A DNA stretch of 64,000 bases from Dermatophilaceae bacterium (GTDB lineage Bacteria > Actinomycetota > Actinomycetes > Actinomycetales > Dermatophilaceae): the NCBI GenBank assembly GCA_014377705.1, contig JACMPC010000083.1, positions 17,765 to 81,764 of the forward strand, written 5' to 3'. The notes below the pieces were generated by a model. That model saw nothing but the letters and a program-made list of their open reading frames with translations, searched no databases and was not told where the DNA came from. The translations under genes and the position numbers were made by a program. Below are positions 19,361 to 27,799 of the stretch, piece after piece (the first letter of the stretch is position 1; the number at the start of each line of letters is the position of its first letter).

Positions 19361-19549
19361 ATGCTCTCTTACATCGTCAAGTTCCAGGTCAGGGTCGCGG
19401 CACTGCGTAGCGACCGTCGCGACCGTGGCGCCACCGCCGTCGAGTACGGACTCATGGTTGCCCTGATCGCCGTCGTCGTCATCGTTGCCGTCACGTTCCT
19501 TGGCAAGCAGGTCAGCGGCTTGTTCCAGGACGTCGGCACCAAGGTCTGA
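19361..19549 (+). CDS. flp: Flp/Fap-type pilin (type IVb), copy 2
   Basis: Second Flp pilin, 62 residues. Relative to copy 1 it has a slightly longer charged leader (RSDRRDRG). The cleavage and recognition segment GATAVEYGL and the hydrophobic helix are the same, and the tail changes to QDVGTKV. ATG 19361 is chosen because GAAGGGG lies 6 bases upstream; an in-frame ATG at 19346 overlaps that site. Copies 1 and 2 with their leaders form a tandem duplication of about 342 bases. The two products could co-assemble or serve as alternatives. Confidence 0.92.
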   Translation: MLSYIVKFQVRVAALRSDRRDRGATAVEYGLMVALIAVVVIVAVTFLGKQVSGLFQDVGTKV

Positions 19550-19574
19550 GCCAGGCCGGCGCTCACGGTCATGC

Positions 19575-19592
19575 TCGCCGCCATGGCGGCGA
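19575..19592 (+). terminator. Short palindrome between pilin and tadE (possible attenuator)
   Basis: TCGCCGCCATGGCGGCGA is a perfect 18-base palindrome that can form a 7-bp hairpin with a CATG loop. It lies 25 bases after the second pilin stop. A partial terminator here would give excess pilin over the downstream assembly proteins; this role is inferred. Confidence 0.4.
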
Positions 19593-19666
19593 TGATCTTC
19601 TGCCGGCGCGACCGCCTGCGGTGGCTTTTGGATAAACCCCTTTCCCCTGAGATGCGAGGTCCGGTG

Positions 19667-20188
19667 GTGATTGCCCAGCAGTTGCCTCTGAGGTCGCGTC
19701 GTCGACACCAAGGTCATCTCGAGCGCGGCGCCGTCGCGGTCGAGATGGCCATGGTGCTACCCCTCCTGCTGTTCGTCTTCATGGGCATCATCGATTTCGG
19801 TCGTGCATACAGCACGCAGATCCAGCTGAGCGCAGCTGCCCGCGAGGGTGTCCGGCTGGCATCCCTCAATACGACCGCCAACACCGCGGATGCCAATTAC
19901 GGCAATAGCGCTATCCAGGCCCGGGTCCGCGCGGCGGCAGGAGGCGTGCCGGACCCCACTGTGGTCAATGTGGCAGCCGTCCCGGCTAGCTGCCCAGCCA
20001 CCGCCAACTCCGTGTGCGTCGTCTACTGCCCGGTTCCCGTCGCCAGCGGGAGTACCGCGACGGTCGTCGTCACGACCCAGTTCACCTGGATCACAGGAAT
20101 CAAGGCGATGTCGAACTTCTTCGGGTCGGGTGTCTTCCCGACACCGACCTCCATCCAGGTCACGGGGGTAATGCGATGCTCCGGTTGA
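19667..20188 (+). CDS. tadE: TadE-like minor pseudopilin
   Basis: Minor pilin-like protein of the Tad system. A basic N terminus (RSRRRHQGHLERGAV) leads into the hydrophobic TadE segment AVEMAMVLPLLLFVFMGIID with the conserved glutamate, then FGRAYSTQIQLSAAAREGVR and a soluble extracytoplasmic domain with two cysteine pairs. It is processed and anchored in the membrane in other systems. GTG 19667 is preferred (GAGG 7 bases upstream; 173 residues). ATG 19652 and still longer in-frame readings are possible. It overlaps the next gene by 13 bases. Confidence 0.85.
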   Translation: MIAQQLPLRSRRRHQGHLERGAVAVEMAMVLPLLLFVFMGIIDFGRAYSTQIQLSAAAREGVRLASLNTTANTADANYGNSAIQARVRAAAGGVPDPTVVNVAAVPASCPATANSVCVVYCPVPVASGSTATVVVTTQFTWITGIKAMSNFFGSGVFPTPTSIQVTGVMRCSG

Positions 20189-21486
20189 ACATGATCCGCT
20201 GGGCTCACCTGCTGCGCGGTCACGTCGATCACCGGCTCTCGCTGAGCGGCCGAAGGCGCGAGGACGGTGCCGTCGCCATGCTCGTCGCCATGCTTATGGG
20301 CATGGGTGTCCTCCTGGGCGCGGCAGCTCTCACGATCGACACCGGGGCCCTGTTGTACGAACGGAGCCAGCTGCAGAACGGCGCCGACGCGGCAGCCCTC
20401 AGCATCGCCAAGACGTGCGCGGGGCCCACGCCCTGCGCTGCCCCTGATATCGCCGCGACCTCGAGCCTGTCGGTGCTGGCCGGCGCCAATGCCGCCGATA
20501 AGAAGTCCAGGATTGCCAGTGTCTGCGGGAGTGTTGCCCTCGTGGCGGTCAACGGCGCCTTCACCCCGTGCCCGGCGGCCAGCCCAGCGCTCGTGGAGTG
20601 CCCAGTCACCACCAGCGCCGCCAAGTACGTCGAGGTCCGCACCGAGACTCTCAACGGTGATGGGTCGTCCATCCTGCCGCCTGTCTTCGCGCAGATGCTG
20701 AACGGTGCAGGAAACAAGTTTTCGAATACCACCGTGAAGGCGTGCGGGCGTGCCGGCTGGGGTCCGGCAAGGACGACGAGAGGGTTTGTGCTCCCGGTCG
20801 CGATGTCCTACTGCGAGTGGAAAGCAGCGACCGGAGCGAACCCAACAGCGAGCCCGCCAGTTGCCGGGACCTACGTCACCCAGCCCGACTACACAGATGG
20901 TGTCGCGTTCGGCTATGACACCAGCTCCAGCACCCTGGCGCCGCCGTGGCCCACCGCAACGGAGAAAGAGGTGTACACGGCGAGCAGCGTCCCGGCCGCC
21001 GGGTGCACCACCTGGAACGGCCACGTGTCTCCTGGCAACTTCAGCGCAGTGCAACAGCTCTCCTCGTGCTCTGCCTCAGCCGGCGAGTGGATGGTTGGCG
21101 ACACCGGCAACAGCTCCCCCTGCACTGACGCACAGCTTTCGCCATACCGGGGCAAGACGATCTTGGTCCCGCTGTTCGACTGCGTTGCGTCGTCGACGGC
21201 GGCGCTCACCCCGTCCACGGACTGTCAGGCGGGTGGAAACAACGCGAACTACCACATCACCGGTTACGCCACGTTCTACCTGACCGGTTGGCAGTTCAGC
21301 GGCACGAACGGCGGGTACGACAAGTCGGTCAAGGACGATCACCAGGTGTGCCACGCCGCGGGGACGACTGGCAACAGCGGTCGTTGTTTGTCCGGCTGGT
21401 TCACCCGCGAGGAGATCGGCGTGGGCGAGATCGACGACACCGGGGCCCCAGACTTCGGCACCACGGTCATCCAGGTTCTGGGATAA
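20176..21486 (+). CDS. TadG-like Flp pilus assembly protein
   Basis: A 436-residue envelope protein with a basic N terminus and the TadG/TadE-type hydrophobic anchor. The anchor is DGAVAMLVAMLMGMGVLLGA, followed by AALTIDTGALLYERSQLQNGADAAALSIAK, a hallmark of the 'putative Flp pilus-assembly TadE/G-like' domain. The remaining 350 residues are extracytoplasmic, rich in Ser/Thr/Ala, with several cysteines. Unlike classic TadG it shows no vWA domain; instead a vWA domain is fused to TadB in this locus. ATG 20176 has GGGGG 7 bases upstream. Confidence 0.82.
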   Translation: MLRLNMIRWAHLLRGHVDHRLSLSGRRREDGAVAMLVAMLMGMGVLLGAAALTIDTGALLYERSQLQNGADAAALSIAKTCAGPTPCAAPDIAATSSLSVLAGANAADKKSRIASVCGSVALVAVNGAFTPCPAASPALVECPVTTSAAKYVEVRTETLNGDGSSILPPVFAQMLNGAGNKFSNTTVKACGRAGWGPARTTRGFVLPVAMSYCEWKAATGANPTASPPVAGTYVTQPDYTDGVAFGYDTSSSTLAPPWPTATEKEVYTASSVPAAGCTTWNGHVSPGNFSAVQQLSSCSASAGEWMVGDTGNSSPCTDAQLSPYRGKTILVPLFDCVASSTAALTPSTDCQAGGNNANYHITGYATFYLTGWQFSGTNGGYDKSVKDDHQVCHAAGTTGNSGRCLSGWFTREEIGVGEIDDTGAPDFGTTVIQVLG

Positions 21487-21498
21487 GGGGAAGTACTC

Positions 21499-22251
21499 AT
21501 GGGACGTCGTTTGATGGCAGTGCTGGGCGCAGTGGTGGTCGGGTTGATCGGAGTCGCGGCGGTGATGATGTACGCCAGCGGGGCCGACGCTCGGGCGGTA
21601 GCGGGTCAGAAGCCGCAGACCGTGATGGTCGCCACGGCGCTCGTGCCCGCCGGCACCAGCGCCGCTGATGCCGTGGCGAAGGGGCTGATCTCGCCCTCCC
21701 AGATCGCGGCGAAGGGGGTCCCGCTCGGAGCCCTGAACAAGATCGACGCAGCGACCGGCAAGCTCCTGGCCCTCACCGACATCGCACCGGGGGAGTTCGT
21801 CATCGCCGGTCGCTTCGGCACCACGCCACTGGGACAGAAGGTGATCCAGGTGCCGGACGGGCAGGTCGCCATCTCGCTCACGCTGGCCGACGCTGCCCGG
21901 GTGGGTGCCTTCGTCACGCCGGGGTCGCGCATCGTGCTCTACGACACCTATGTCCCGGCGGTCGCTGAGAAAGCGGGCGCCTCGGCGGGGACCAAGGCGA
22001 CCCAGGTGCTCCTGGACGATGTCCTGGTCATCGCCGTTGGATCCACGACTCTCACGCCTCCTGCCAATGCCGCGGAGGGAGCGCCGGCGGCAGCCGCCGG
22101 CGCGCTGGTGACCGTTGCGCTTCCGCCCGACACGGCGGCCAAGCTCGTGCACGGCATCCAGACAGGGAGCTTGTATGCGGGTCTGCGCGGTACCGACACC
22201 AAGACCAACCTGAGCCAGATCGTCTCTGACACCACGCTCTTCACCAAGTAA
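21499..22251 (+). CDS. cpaB: Flp pilus assembly protein RcpC/CpaB
   Basis: Periplasm-facing Tad assembly factor of 250 residues. One N-terminal transmembrane helix (LMAVLGAVVVGLIGVAAVMM) is followed by an SAF-like domain (about residues 35-120, with VMVATALVPAGTSAAD.V). The RcpC/CpaB domain follows (VAISLTLADAARVGAFVTPGSRIVLYDTY). In Gram-negative bacteria RcpC interacts with the secretin; here there is no outer membrane secretin, so it probably acts at the cell-wall side. ATG 21499 has AAGGGGAAG upstream. It is followed by tadZ after 12 bases. Confidence 0.9.
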   Translation: MGRRLMAVLGAVVVGLIGVAAVMMYASGADARAVAGQKPQTVMVATALVPAGTSAADAVAKGLISPSQIAAKGVPLGALNKIDAATGKLLALTDIAPGEFVIAGRFGTTPLGQKVIQVPDGQVAISLTLADAARVGAFVTPGSRIVLYDTYVPAVAEKAGASAGTKATQVLLDDVLVIAVGSTTLTPPANAAEGAPAAAAGALVTVALPPDTAAKLVHGIQTGSLYAGLRGTDTKTNLSQIVSDTTLFTK

Positions 22252-22263
22252 CAGGGGGAACAG

Positions 22264-23487
22264 ATGACCATACTTTGGGACGGCGATCCGGCCGCTGCTG
22301 AGACGTACCACTTTGCGGTCAGCGATCGTATAGAGGTCTTCGGGGCTGCCCGGACGGTGACCCGCGCCTTGGCCACCAACCCGGACGAGCTGCTGGTCAT
22401 CGTCGGGCCGGACGTCGGACTGCAAGCCGCCTCGTCTTTTGCTGAGCAAATCCGCATCGAGCGGCCGGAGGTGAGCGTGATCCTGCTTCGCAGGCGGCTC
22501 GAGGTCGCAGTTCTGGCGCAGGCCCTGCGCGCAGGCTTCCGTGAGGTCATCGCCTCCGACGACCTGACCTCGTTGTCCAGTGCCTGCCAGCGCAGCCTGG
22601 AGATCTCCCGCCACCTTGCCGGGATCGCCGGCGGCGGCGCACCGGTCGTGGATGGCAAGGTTGTGATGGTCTTCAATGCCAAGGGAGGGTGCGGCAAGAC
22701 AACCATTGCCACAAACCTCGGTGCTTACATGGCGTCCACCGGTGCGAGGGTGTTGCTGGTCGACCTTGACCTGGCTTTCGGTGACGTCGCCATCAGCCTC
22801 CAGCTGCGCCCTGCGGCATCGGTTGGCGATCTCGTGGCGATGTCGGGCCACTTGGACGCGCAGGGCCTTGCCTCGGTCGTGACCAGGCACGACAGCGGGC
22901 TTCACACCGTATGTGCGCCCAGCCAGCCACGTGACGCGGATGGGATCCCGGGGACGACCGTGGCTGAGATGCTTCGAGTGGCCCGTCGCTTCTACGACTT
23001 CGTCGTCGTCGACACACCTCCCGCCTTCTCCGAGCATGTGCTGGTGGCGTTGGACATGTGCGATCTGCTGGTCCTCATTGCCACGCTGGACATCCCGGCC
23101 GTCAAGAACCTCAGACTCACCCTGGACACCCTTGATCAGCTGGGCCACCCACGCGACGGACGGATTGTGATCCTCAACCGCTCTGACGCCAAGGTCGGGC
23201 TGAACACCGAGGACGTCGTGGCGGCGATCAAGCTGCCGATAGCGGCAATGGTCCCAAGCAGCCCGCATGTGCCTGCCTCCGTCAACCGCGGCGTGCCGAT
23301 CATCCTGGACGAGCCGAAGCATCCCGTCTCCCAGGCGCTGCGCGCCTTCGCCGAGAAGCACATCCTCAACGCCTCGGCGTTGAGCAACCCGGAATCAGCG
23401 GGTTCCGGCGACCCGATGGGCGGTGACGGCGGGTCGCCGGAACCGTCCACGCACCGGCGCCTGTTCCGTAGAGGAGCGAAGCTATGA
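22264..23487 (+). CDS. cpaE: TadZ/CpaE-type ATPase
   Basis: Localisation factor of the Tad machine, with a receiver-like N-terminal domain and a MinD/ParA-type ATPase domain. The 407-residue protein shows an atypical receiver domain (about 1-115) lacking a clear phospho-acceptor. The deviant Walker A motif is KGGCGKTT at residues 140-147, with VLLVDLDLAFGD and VVVDTPPAF as further MinD-family motifs. TadZ places the pilus machinery, often at a pole. Start ATG 22264, with AGGGGGAAC upstream. It overlaps the tadA gene by 4 bases (ATGA). Confidence 0.92.
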   Translation: MTILWDGDPAAAETYHFAVSDRIEVFGAARTVTRALATNPDELLVIVGPDVGLQAASSFAEQIRIERPEVSVILLRRRLEVAVLAQALRAGFREVIASDDLTSLSSACQRSLEISRHLAGIAGGGAPVVDGKVVMVFNAKGGCGKTTIATNLGAYMASTGARVLLVDLDLAFGDVAISLQLRPAASVGDLVAMSGHLDAQGLASVVTRHDSGLHTVCAPSQPRDADGIPGTTVAEMLRVARRFYDFVVVDTPPAFSEHVLVALDMCDLLVLIATLDIPAVKNLRLTLDTLDQLGHPRDGRIVILNRSDAKVGLNTEDVVAAIKLPIAAMVPSSPHVPASVNRGVPIILDEPKHPVSQALRAFAEKHILNASALSNPESAGSGDPMGGDGGSPEPSTHRRLFRRGAKL

Positions 23488-24860
23488 GTCTCGCCGATCG
23501 CCTTGACCAGGCCCGGGGATCCCAGCCGACAGCACCGAAGGGGCACGACTCGCCGGCTGAGGCAGCCCGCGCGGCGGCCCGTCCGATCGACCCTTTCGCA
23601 CACGTCAAAGCCAGCGTCCATCAGGCGCTCATGGACTCACTGGGTCCCCAGCTGTACGACCCTCACCTCGAGCAGAACGAGCTGGAGCTGCGCGTTCGTC
23701 AGACCCTGCAGTCCGTGATCAACTCCGAGAACACTCCTCTGGCGGCGGCTGACCGCAACCGCATCGCCCAGGAGGTGGCCGATGAGATCCTGGGTCTGGG
23801 ACCTTTGGAGCCGCTGCTGCGCGACGGCGAGATCACCGAGATCATGGTCAACGGGTCCAACGACATCTTCGTCGAGCGTTCGGGCAAGATCTTTCCTGTC
23901 GACGCTCGCTTCACCGGTGACACGCACCTTCGGCGCACCATTGACAAGATCGTCAGCCGGGTCGGTCGCCGCATCGACGAGAGCTCTCCGATGGTGGACG
24001 CCCGCCTGGCGGATGGCTCACGTGTCAATGCGGTCATCGCCCCCATTGCCCTGGATGGCAGCATCCTGACCATCCGGAAGTTCTCCCCGGATCCGTTCAC
24101 CGACCTTGACCTTATCGCGTTCGGAACCTTGAGCGTGCAAGCGCGCGACTTCCTGCGCGCCTGTGTGCTCGGGCGCCGTAACATCGTCATCTCTGGTGGA
24201 ACCGGCTCGGGCAAGACGACCTTGCTCAACGTCCTGTCCAGCTTCATTCCCGACGACGAGCGCATCGTCACGATCGAGGACGCGGCTGAGCTGCAGCTCC
24301 GCCAGCGCCACGTGTTGCGGCTGGAGGCCCGCCCGTCCAACACCGAGGGCAAGGGACAGATCTCCATTCGCGACCTGGTCAAGAATGCCCTGCGTATGCG
24401 GCCCGACCGCATCGTGGTGGGCGAGATCCGGGATGGGGCTGCCCTGGACATGTTGCAGGCGATGAACACCGGCCATGACGGGTCGTTGACCACCGTCCAC
24501 GCGAACACCCCTCGAGACAGCCTCGCCCGGCTCGAGACCTTGGTGTTGATGGCGGGCATTGCGTTGCCGGTCCGGGCCATCCGCGATCAGGTGTCCAGCG
24601 CCCTGGACCTGATCGTCCAGCAGGCCCGGCTCAAGGACGGCAGTCGCCGGGTCACGGCCATCACCGAGGTCGAAGGTATGGAGAGTGACGTCGTCACGCT
24701 CCAAGATATCTTCACGTTCGACTACGGCGCCGGCAGAGATGAGAACGGACGCTTCCTGGGTCGCCTGACCAGCACCGGCCTGCGCCCGAAGTTCACCGAG
24801 CACCTCCGCGATCTGGGGATCGACCTGCCCCCGGGCATGTTCGTCCGCGGGGCCGGCTGA
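23484..24860 (+). CDS. cpaF: TadA/CpaF secretion ATPase
   Basis: Hexameric motor ATPase of the Tad pilus. The 458-residue protein has the CpaF N-terminal domain, Walker A GGTGSGKTT at residues 238-246, the Asp box (TIEDAAELQLRQRHVLRLE), Walker B (RIVVGEIRDGAALDML) and the His box (TGHDGSLTTVHANTP). All catalytic elements are intact. Start and stop overlap the neighbours (ATGA with tadZ, TGATG with the tadB fusion), so the assembly genes are translationally coupled. Confidence 0.96.
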   Translation: MSLADRLDQARGSQPTAPKGHDSPAEAARAAARPIDPFAHVKASVHQALMDSLGPQLYDPHLEQNELELRVRQTLQSVINSENTPLAAADRNRIAQEVADEILGLGPLEPLLRDGEITEIMVNGSNDIFVERSGKIFPVDARFTGDTHLRRTIDKIVSRVGRRIDESSPMVDARLADGSRVNAVIAPIALDGSILTIRKFSPDPFTDLDLIAFGTLSVQARDFLRACVLGRRNIVISGGTGSGKTTLLNVLSSFIPDDERIVTIEDAAELQLRQRHVLRLEARPSNTEGKGQISIRDLVKNALRMRPDRIVVGEIRDGAALDMLQAMNTGHDGSLTTVHANTPRDSLARLETLVLMAGIALPVRAIRDQVSSALDLIVQQARLKDGSRRVTAITEVEGMESDVVTLQDIFTFDYGAGRDENGRFLGRLTSTGLRPKFTEHLRDLGIDLPPGMFVRGAG

Positions 24861-26866
24861 TGGGCAGGCGCGCGACGGATGCCCGTCGGCGGCTGTCGGC
24901 TGCCGGGCTGCTCGCGGTGCTGTCACTGACCACGACCTGGACCGCGTCGGCGGCAACGGCGCCGGCGCCGGGGAGTGCTTCCCTGACCGACATTCGGGTC
25001 GGCGAGTCCGGCATCACCGCGATCATGACTGCCCGGGCCACAGGAGGTGCCCCGATCAGCCCTGCCTCAGTGCAGGCCACTATCGCTGGGGTGCGCGCGC
25101 CGGTGTCGGTCAAGCCGGTCGTTCAGGCACGTCGAGTCACCACCTTGCTGATCGACACCAGCGGTTCGATGGGCATTGCGGGTATGGCGACCGTCGTGCG
25201 GGCCTCGAATGCGTTCCTGGCCTCAGTTCCCCCAGAGGTGTATGTCGGAGTCGTCGCCTTCTCCACAGTGCCCAGAGTCGTGGCGAGTCCGACCCTGAAC
25301 CGCGCTTCGGTCCGTTCGGCGGTTGCCGGACTCAGGTCGCAGGGCGAGACGAGCTTGTATGACGGGCTGGTGGTTGCCCTGGATCAGCTGGGGACTGCTG
25401 GCGATCGCAGCTTCATCCTGCTCAGTGACGGTGGTGACACCCGAAGCCGGCACACCCTGGCCCAGACCTCGAAGCTCCTGTCTGCGTCCGGAGTACGCGC
25501 GAAGGCTGTCGGTTTCAAGACCACCGAGACCCAGGGCTCGGTGCTGAGGAACCTCGCATCGGCAGGACACGGCAGCGTGGTGGCGGCTGCGGACAGCGCC
25601 GCGGTCTCAGCGGCCTTCATGGTGGCCGCCCAGGCCCTTGAGTCGCAGATCAGCGTCTTCATCGCGTCGCCGAGAGCCGCCGGTGGCATCAAGTTCCTGG
25701 AAGTGACGGCCAGCGCCGGTGGCAAGCTGCTCAGCGGCAGGACGCCCGTCAATCTGTCGGTGCGCGCCGCGGCACCGGCCTCATCCGCCGCGGCGGCGGC
25801 CGGGGCTCCTGCGTCGGGTGTGAGGTCCCCTTCAAGGGCAGCCGCGGCGCCAGGACCGGAAGGACCGGAAGGATCGGGAGGGGCCTGGATGCTCAGCCTG
25901 GCGCTGCTCACAGTCTTTCTCGGACTCGCCGGCGTGGTCGGGATTCTCGCCAGCCCCACCTTCGTGTCGCGCCGGCAGAAGAGGGCTGACGCTTTTGAGG
26001 CCTACTTCAACGGGTCGGCGTCCAGTCCGGCGGACGAGCGGTCGGCAGTGACCTCGATCAGCGCCAGCCTGGTCAACCTGGGCGACAAGGTGATGGACAG
26101 CCGAGCCTCAACACCGAAGACGCAACGACTCCTTGAGCGAGCCGATCTGCCGCTTCGCCCCGGAGAGTGGGCGGTTCTGCGGGTTATCGCCGTGGTCGTC
26201 GGCGTGGCCGGCGGAACAGTGTTGCTGCACGGTGGTTCGTTCTCGACGTTGTTCGGCATCTGTCTGGGGGGTCTGGTGGGAGCCATCGGGCCGAGCCTCT
26301 TCCTAAAGCTCGCGGCCTCGCGTCGGTCGCGGAAGTTCGAAGGCCAGCTCCCTGATGTCCTGACACTGGTCGCCAGCAGCCTCTCGACCGGGTTCTCGCT
26401 GCTGCAGGCCCTCGACGCCGTCGCCAGGGACGCAGCCCAGCCGTCTGCCAAGGAGTTCGCCAGGGCCCTTGCCGAGACCCGAATCGGTGCCGATCTCAAT
26501 GACAGTCTGGATCACCTCGCGGATCGGATGGAGAGCACCAACCTCCGCTGGACCAATATGGCCATCGATATCCAACGCCAGGTCGGCGGCAACCTTGGCG
26601 AGACCCTGCGCAGCACCGCGGCAACCCTGCGTGACCGGGAAGCCCTCAGCCGTCACGTCAAAGCGCTCTCGGCCGAGGGCAAGCTCTCGGCATACATCCT
26701 GATCGCCCTTCCGGTGGGGGTCTTCGGCTTCATGCTTGTCGGCAACCGGGCGTACGTCGAGCTGCTCTGGACCACGTTGATCGGGATCGGGATGCTTGTC
26801 GCCGCGCTGATCTCCATGGGGATCGGTGTTCTCTGGATGAACAAAGTCGTCAAGGTGGAGATCTAG
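24860..26866 (+). CDS. vWA domain fused to TadB (T2SSF) platform protein
   Basis: A 668-residue fusion. Residues 1-32 are a signal peptide (ending TWTASAA). Residues about 94-270 are a von Willebrand A domain with an intact MIDAS start, DTSGSM (Asp99, Ser101, Ser103), and LLSDGGDTRS. A Ser/Ala/Pro/Gly linker (300-343) leads to a transmembrane helix (about 345-367). Residues about 430-668 are TadB: a helix pair, the T2SSF domain (LPDVLTLVASSLSTGFSLLQ) and two C-terminal helices. The inner-membrane platform is thus tied to an extracytoplasmic domain that could bind pilin or matrix. The reading frame is unbroken, with the gene order cpaF-tadB-tadC preserved. Confidence 0.88.
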   Translation: MGRRATDARRRLSAAGLLAVLSLTTTWTASAATAPAPGSASLTDIRVGESGITAIMTARATGGAPISPASVQATIAGVRAPVSVKPVVQARRVTTLLIDTSGSMGIAGMATVVRASNAFLASVPPEVYVGVVAFSTVPRVVASPTLNRASVRSAVAGLRSQGETSLYDGLVVALDQLGTAGDRSFILLSDGGDTRSRHTLAQTSKLLSASGVRAKAVGFKTTETQGSVLRNLASAGHGSVVAAADSAAVSAAFMVAAQALESQISVFIASPRAAGGIKFLEVTASAGGKLLSGRTPVNLSVRAAAPASSAAAAAGAPASGVRSPSRAAAAPGPEGPEGSGGAWMLSLALLTVFLGLAGVVGILASPTFVSRRQKRADAFEAYFNGSASSPADERSAVTSISASLVNLGDKVMDSRASTPKTQRLLERADLPLRPGEWAVLRVIAVVVGVAGGTVLLHGGSFSTLFGICLGGLVGAIGPSLFLKLAASRRSRKFEGQLPDVLTLVASSLSTGFSLLQALDAVARDAAQPSAKEFARALAETRIGADLNDSLDHLADRMESTNLRWTNMAIDIQRQVGGNLGETLRSTAATLRDREALSRHVKALSAEGKLSAYILIALPVGVFGFMLVGNRAYVELLWTTLIGIGMLVAALISMGIGVLWMNKVVKVEI

Positions 26867-27787
26867 ATGGGCTTCCCTCTGCTGTTGCTCGGCGCCGCCA
26901 GTGTGTCTGCCGCCATTGTCATGCTGTTCCTGGTCGTGGTGATGGGCAGTGGCAAGGCCACCGGAGTGGCCATCAGTCTCGCGATGATCGAGCACGACGT
27001 GTCACCGCAAGATGTCGGGCGAAACGAGCTGCCGGCTCTTGACCGAATCGTGGTTCCGTTCTTCTCGAAGATGAAGGGTCTCGCCCTGCGGCTGTCGCCG
27101 TCGGGCACTGGTGACCGGCTCATCCGGCTGCTGGACCTCGCGGGCAACCCCGCCGGCTGGACCCTGGAGCGGTTGCTGGGCCTCAAGGGTGTCGGGCTCC
27201 TGCTCGGCGGGTTCCTCGGCGCGTTCATCGGCGGGGTGACCCTCAAGGGAGCTCTCTTCGGCGCACTCGGCGCCGCGGCCGGCTTCATGCTGCCCGATCT
27301 GATGGTGATGAATATCGGATCCAAGCGTCAGGAGGTGCTGCGCAGAGGGCTCGCCAACGCGCTCGATATGCTGACCGTCTGCGTCGAGGCAGGCCAGGGG
27401 TTTGATGGCGCCATCCTGCACGTCGCGCGGTCTGTCGAAGGTCCGGTGGCGGGGGAGTTCGCCCGCGTCCTGGCCGAGATCCAGATCGGGAAGTCTCGCA
27501 GTGATGCTTTCGCCTCGCTGGGGGCCCGCACGAAAGTGGCTGAGATCCGGACCTTTGTCACGGCGCTGGTCCAGGCAGACCGGCTGGGGCTGCCAATCGG
27601 TAGCGTGCTTCGTGAGCAGTCCGTGCAGATGCGACTGATCCGGCGGCAGCGGGCCGAGGAGAAGGCTCAGAAGGTGCCGATCAAGATACTGTTCCCGATG
27701 ATGCTGTGCATCTTCCCGGCCCTGTTCATCGTGATCATCGGCCCTGGCGCCATACAGATGATTGACACTTTCAAGGGCCTGGGCTGA
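26867..27787 (+). CDS. tadC: TadC inner-membrane platform protein (T2SSF)
   Basis: Second platform protein of the Tad machine, 306 residues. One N-terminal helix, a cytoplasmic stretch (about 30-100), two helices and the T2SSF domain (ANALDMLTVCVEAGQGFDGAILHVARS) are followed by a C-terminal helix (LFPMMLCIFPALFIVIIG). ATG 26867 directly follows the upstream stop. It is the last gene of locus 1; the next gene is convergent with 12 bases between stops. Confidence 0.92.
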   Translation: MGFPLLLLGAASVSAAIVMLFLVVVMGSGKATGVAISLAMIEHDVSPQDVGRNELPALDRIVVPFFSKMKGLALRLSPSGTGDRLIRLLDLAGNPAGWTLERLLGLKGVGLLLGGFLGAFIGGVTLKGALFGALGAAAGFMLPDLMVMNIGSKRQEVLRRGLANALDMLTVCVEAGQGFDGAILHVARSVEGPVAGEFARVLAEIQIGKSRSDAFASLGARTKVAEIRTFVTALVQADRLGLPIGSVLREQSVQMRLIRRQRAEEKAQKVPIKILFPMMLCIFPALFIVIIGPGAIQMIDTFKGLG

Positions 27788-27799
27788 AGGACCCGTTTT

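Noticed and set aside
21076..23361. A 761-codon open frame on the minus strand over the TadG-like, cpaB and cpaE genes
   Set aside because: It is the mirror of three well-supported plus-strand genes; its product is charged, repetitive and matches no family. Long antisense frames are expected in high-GC DNA.
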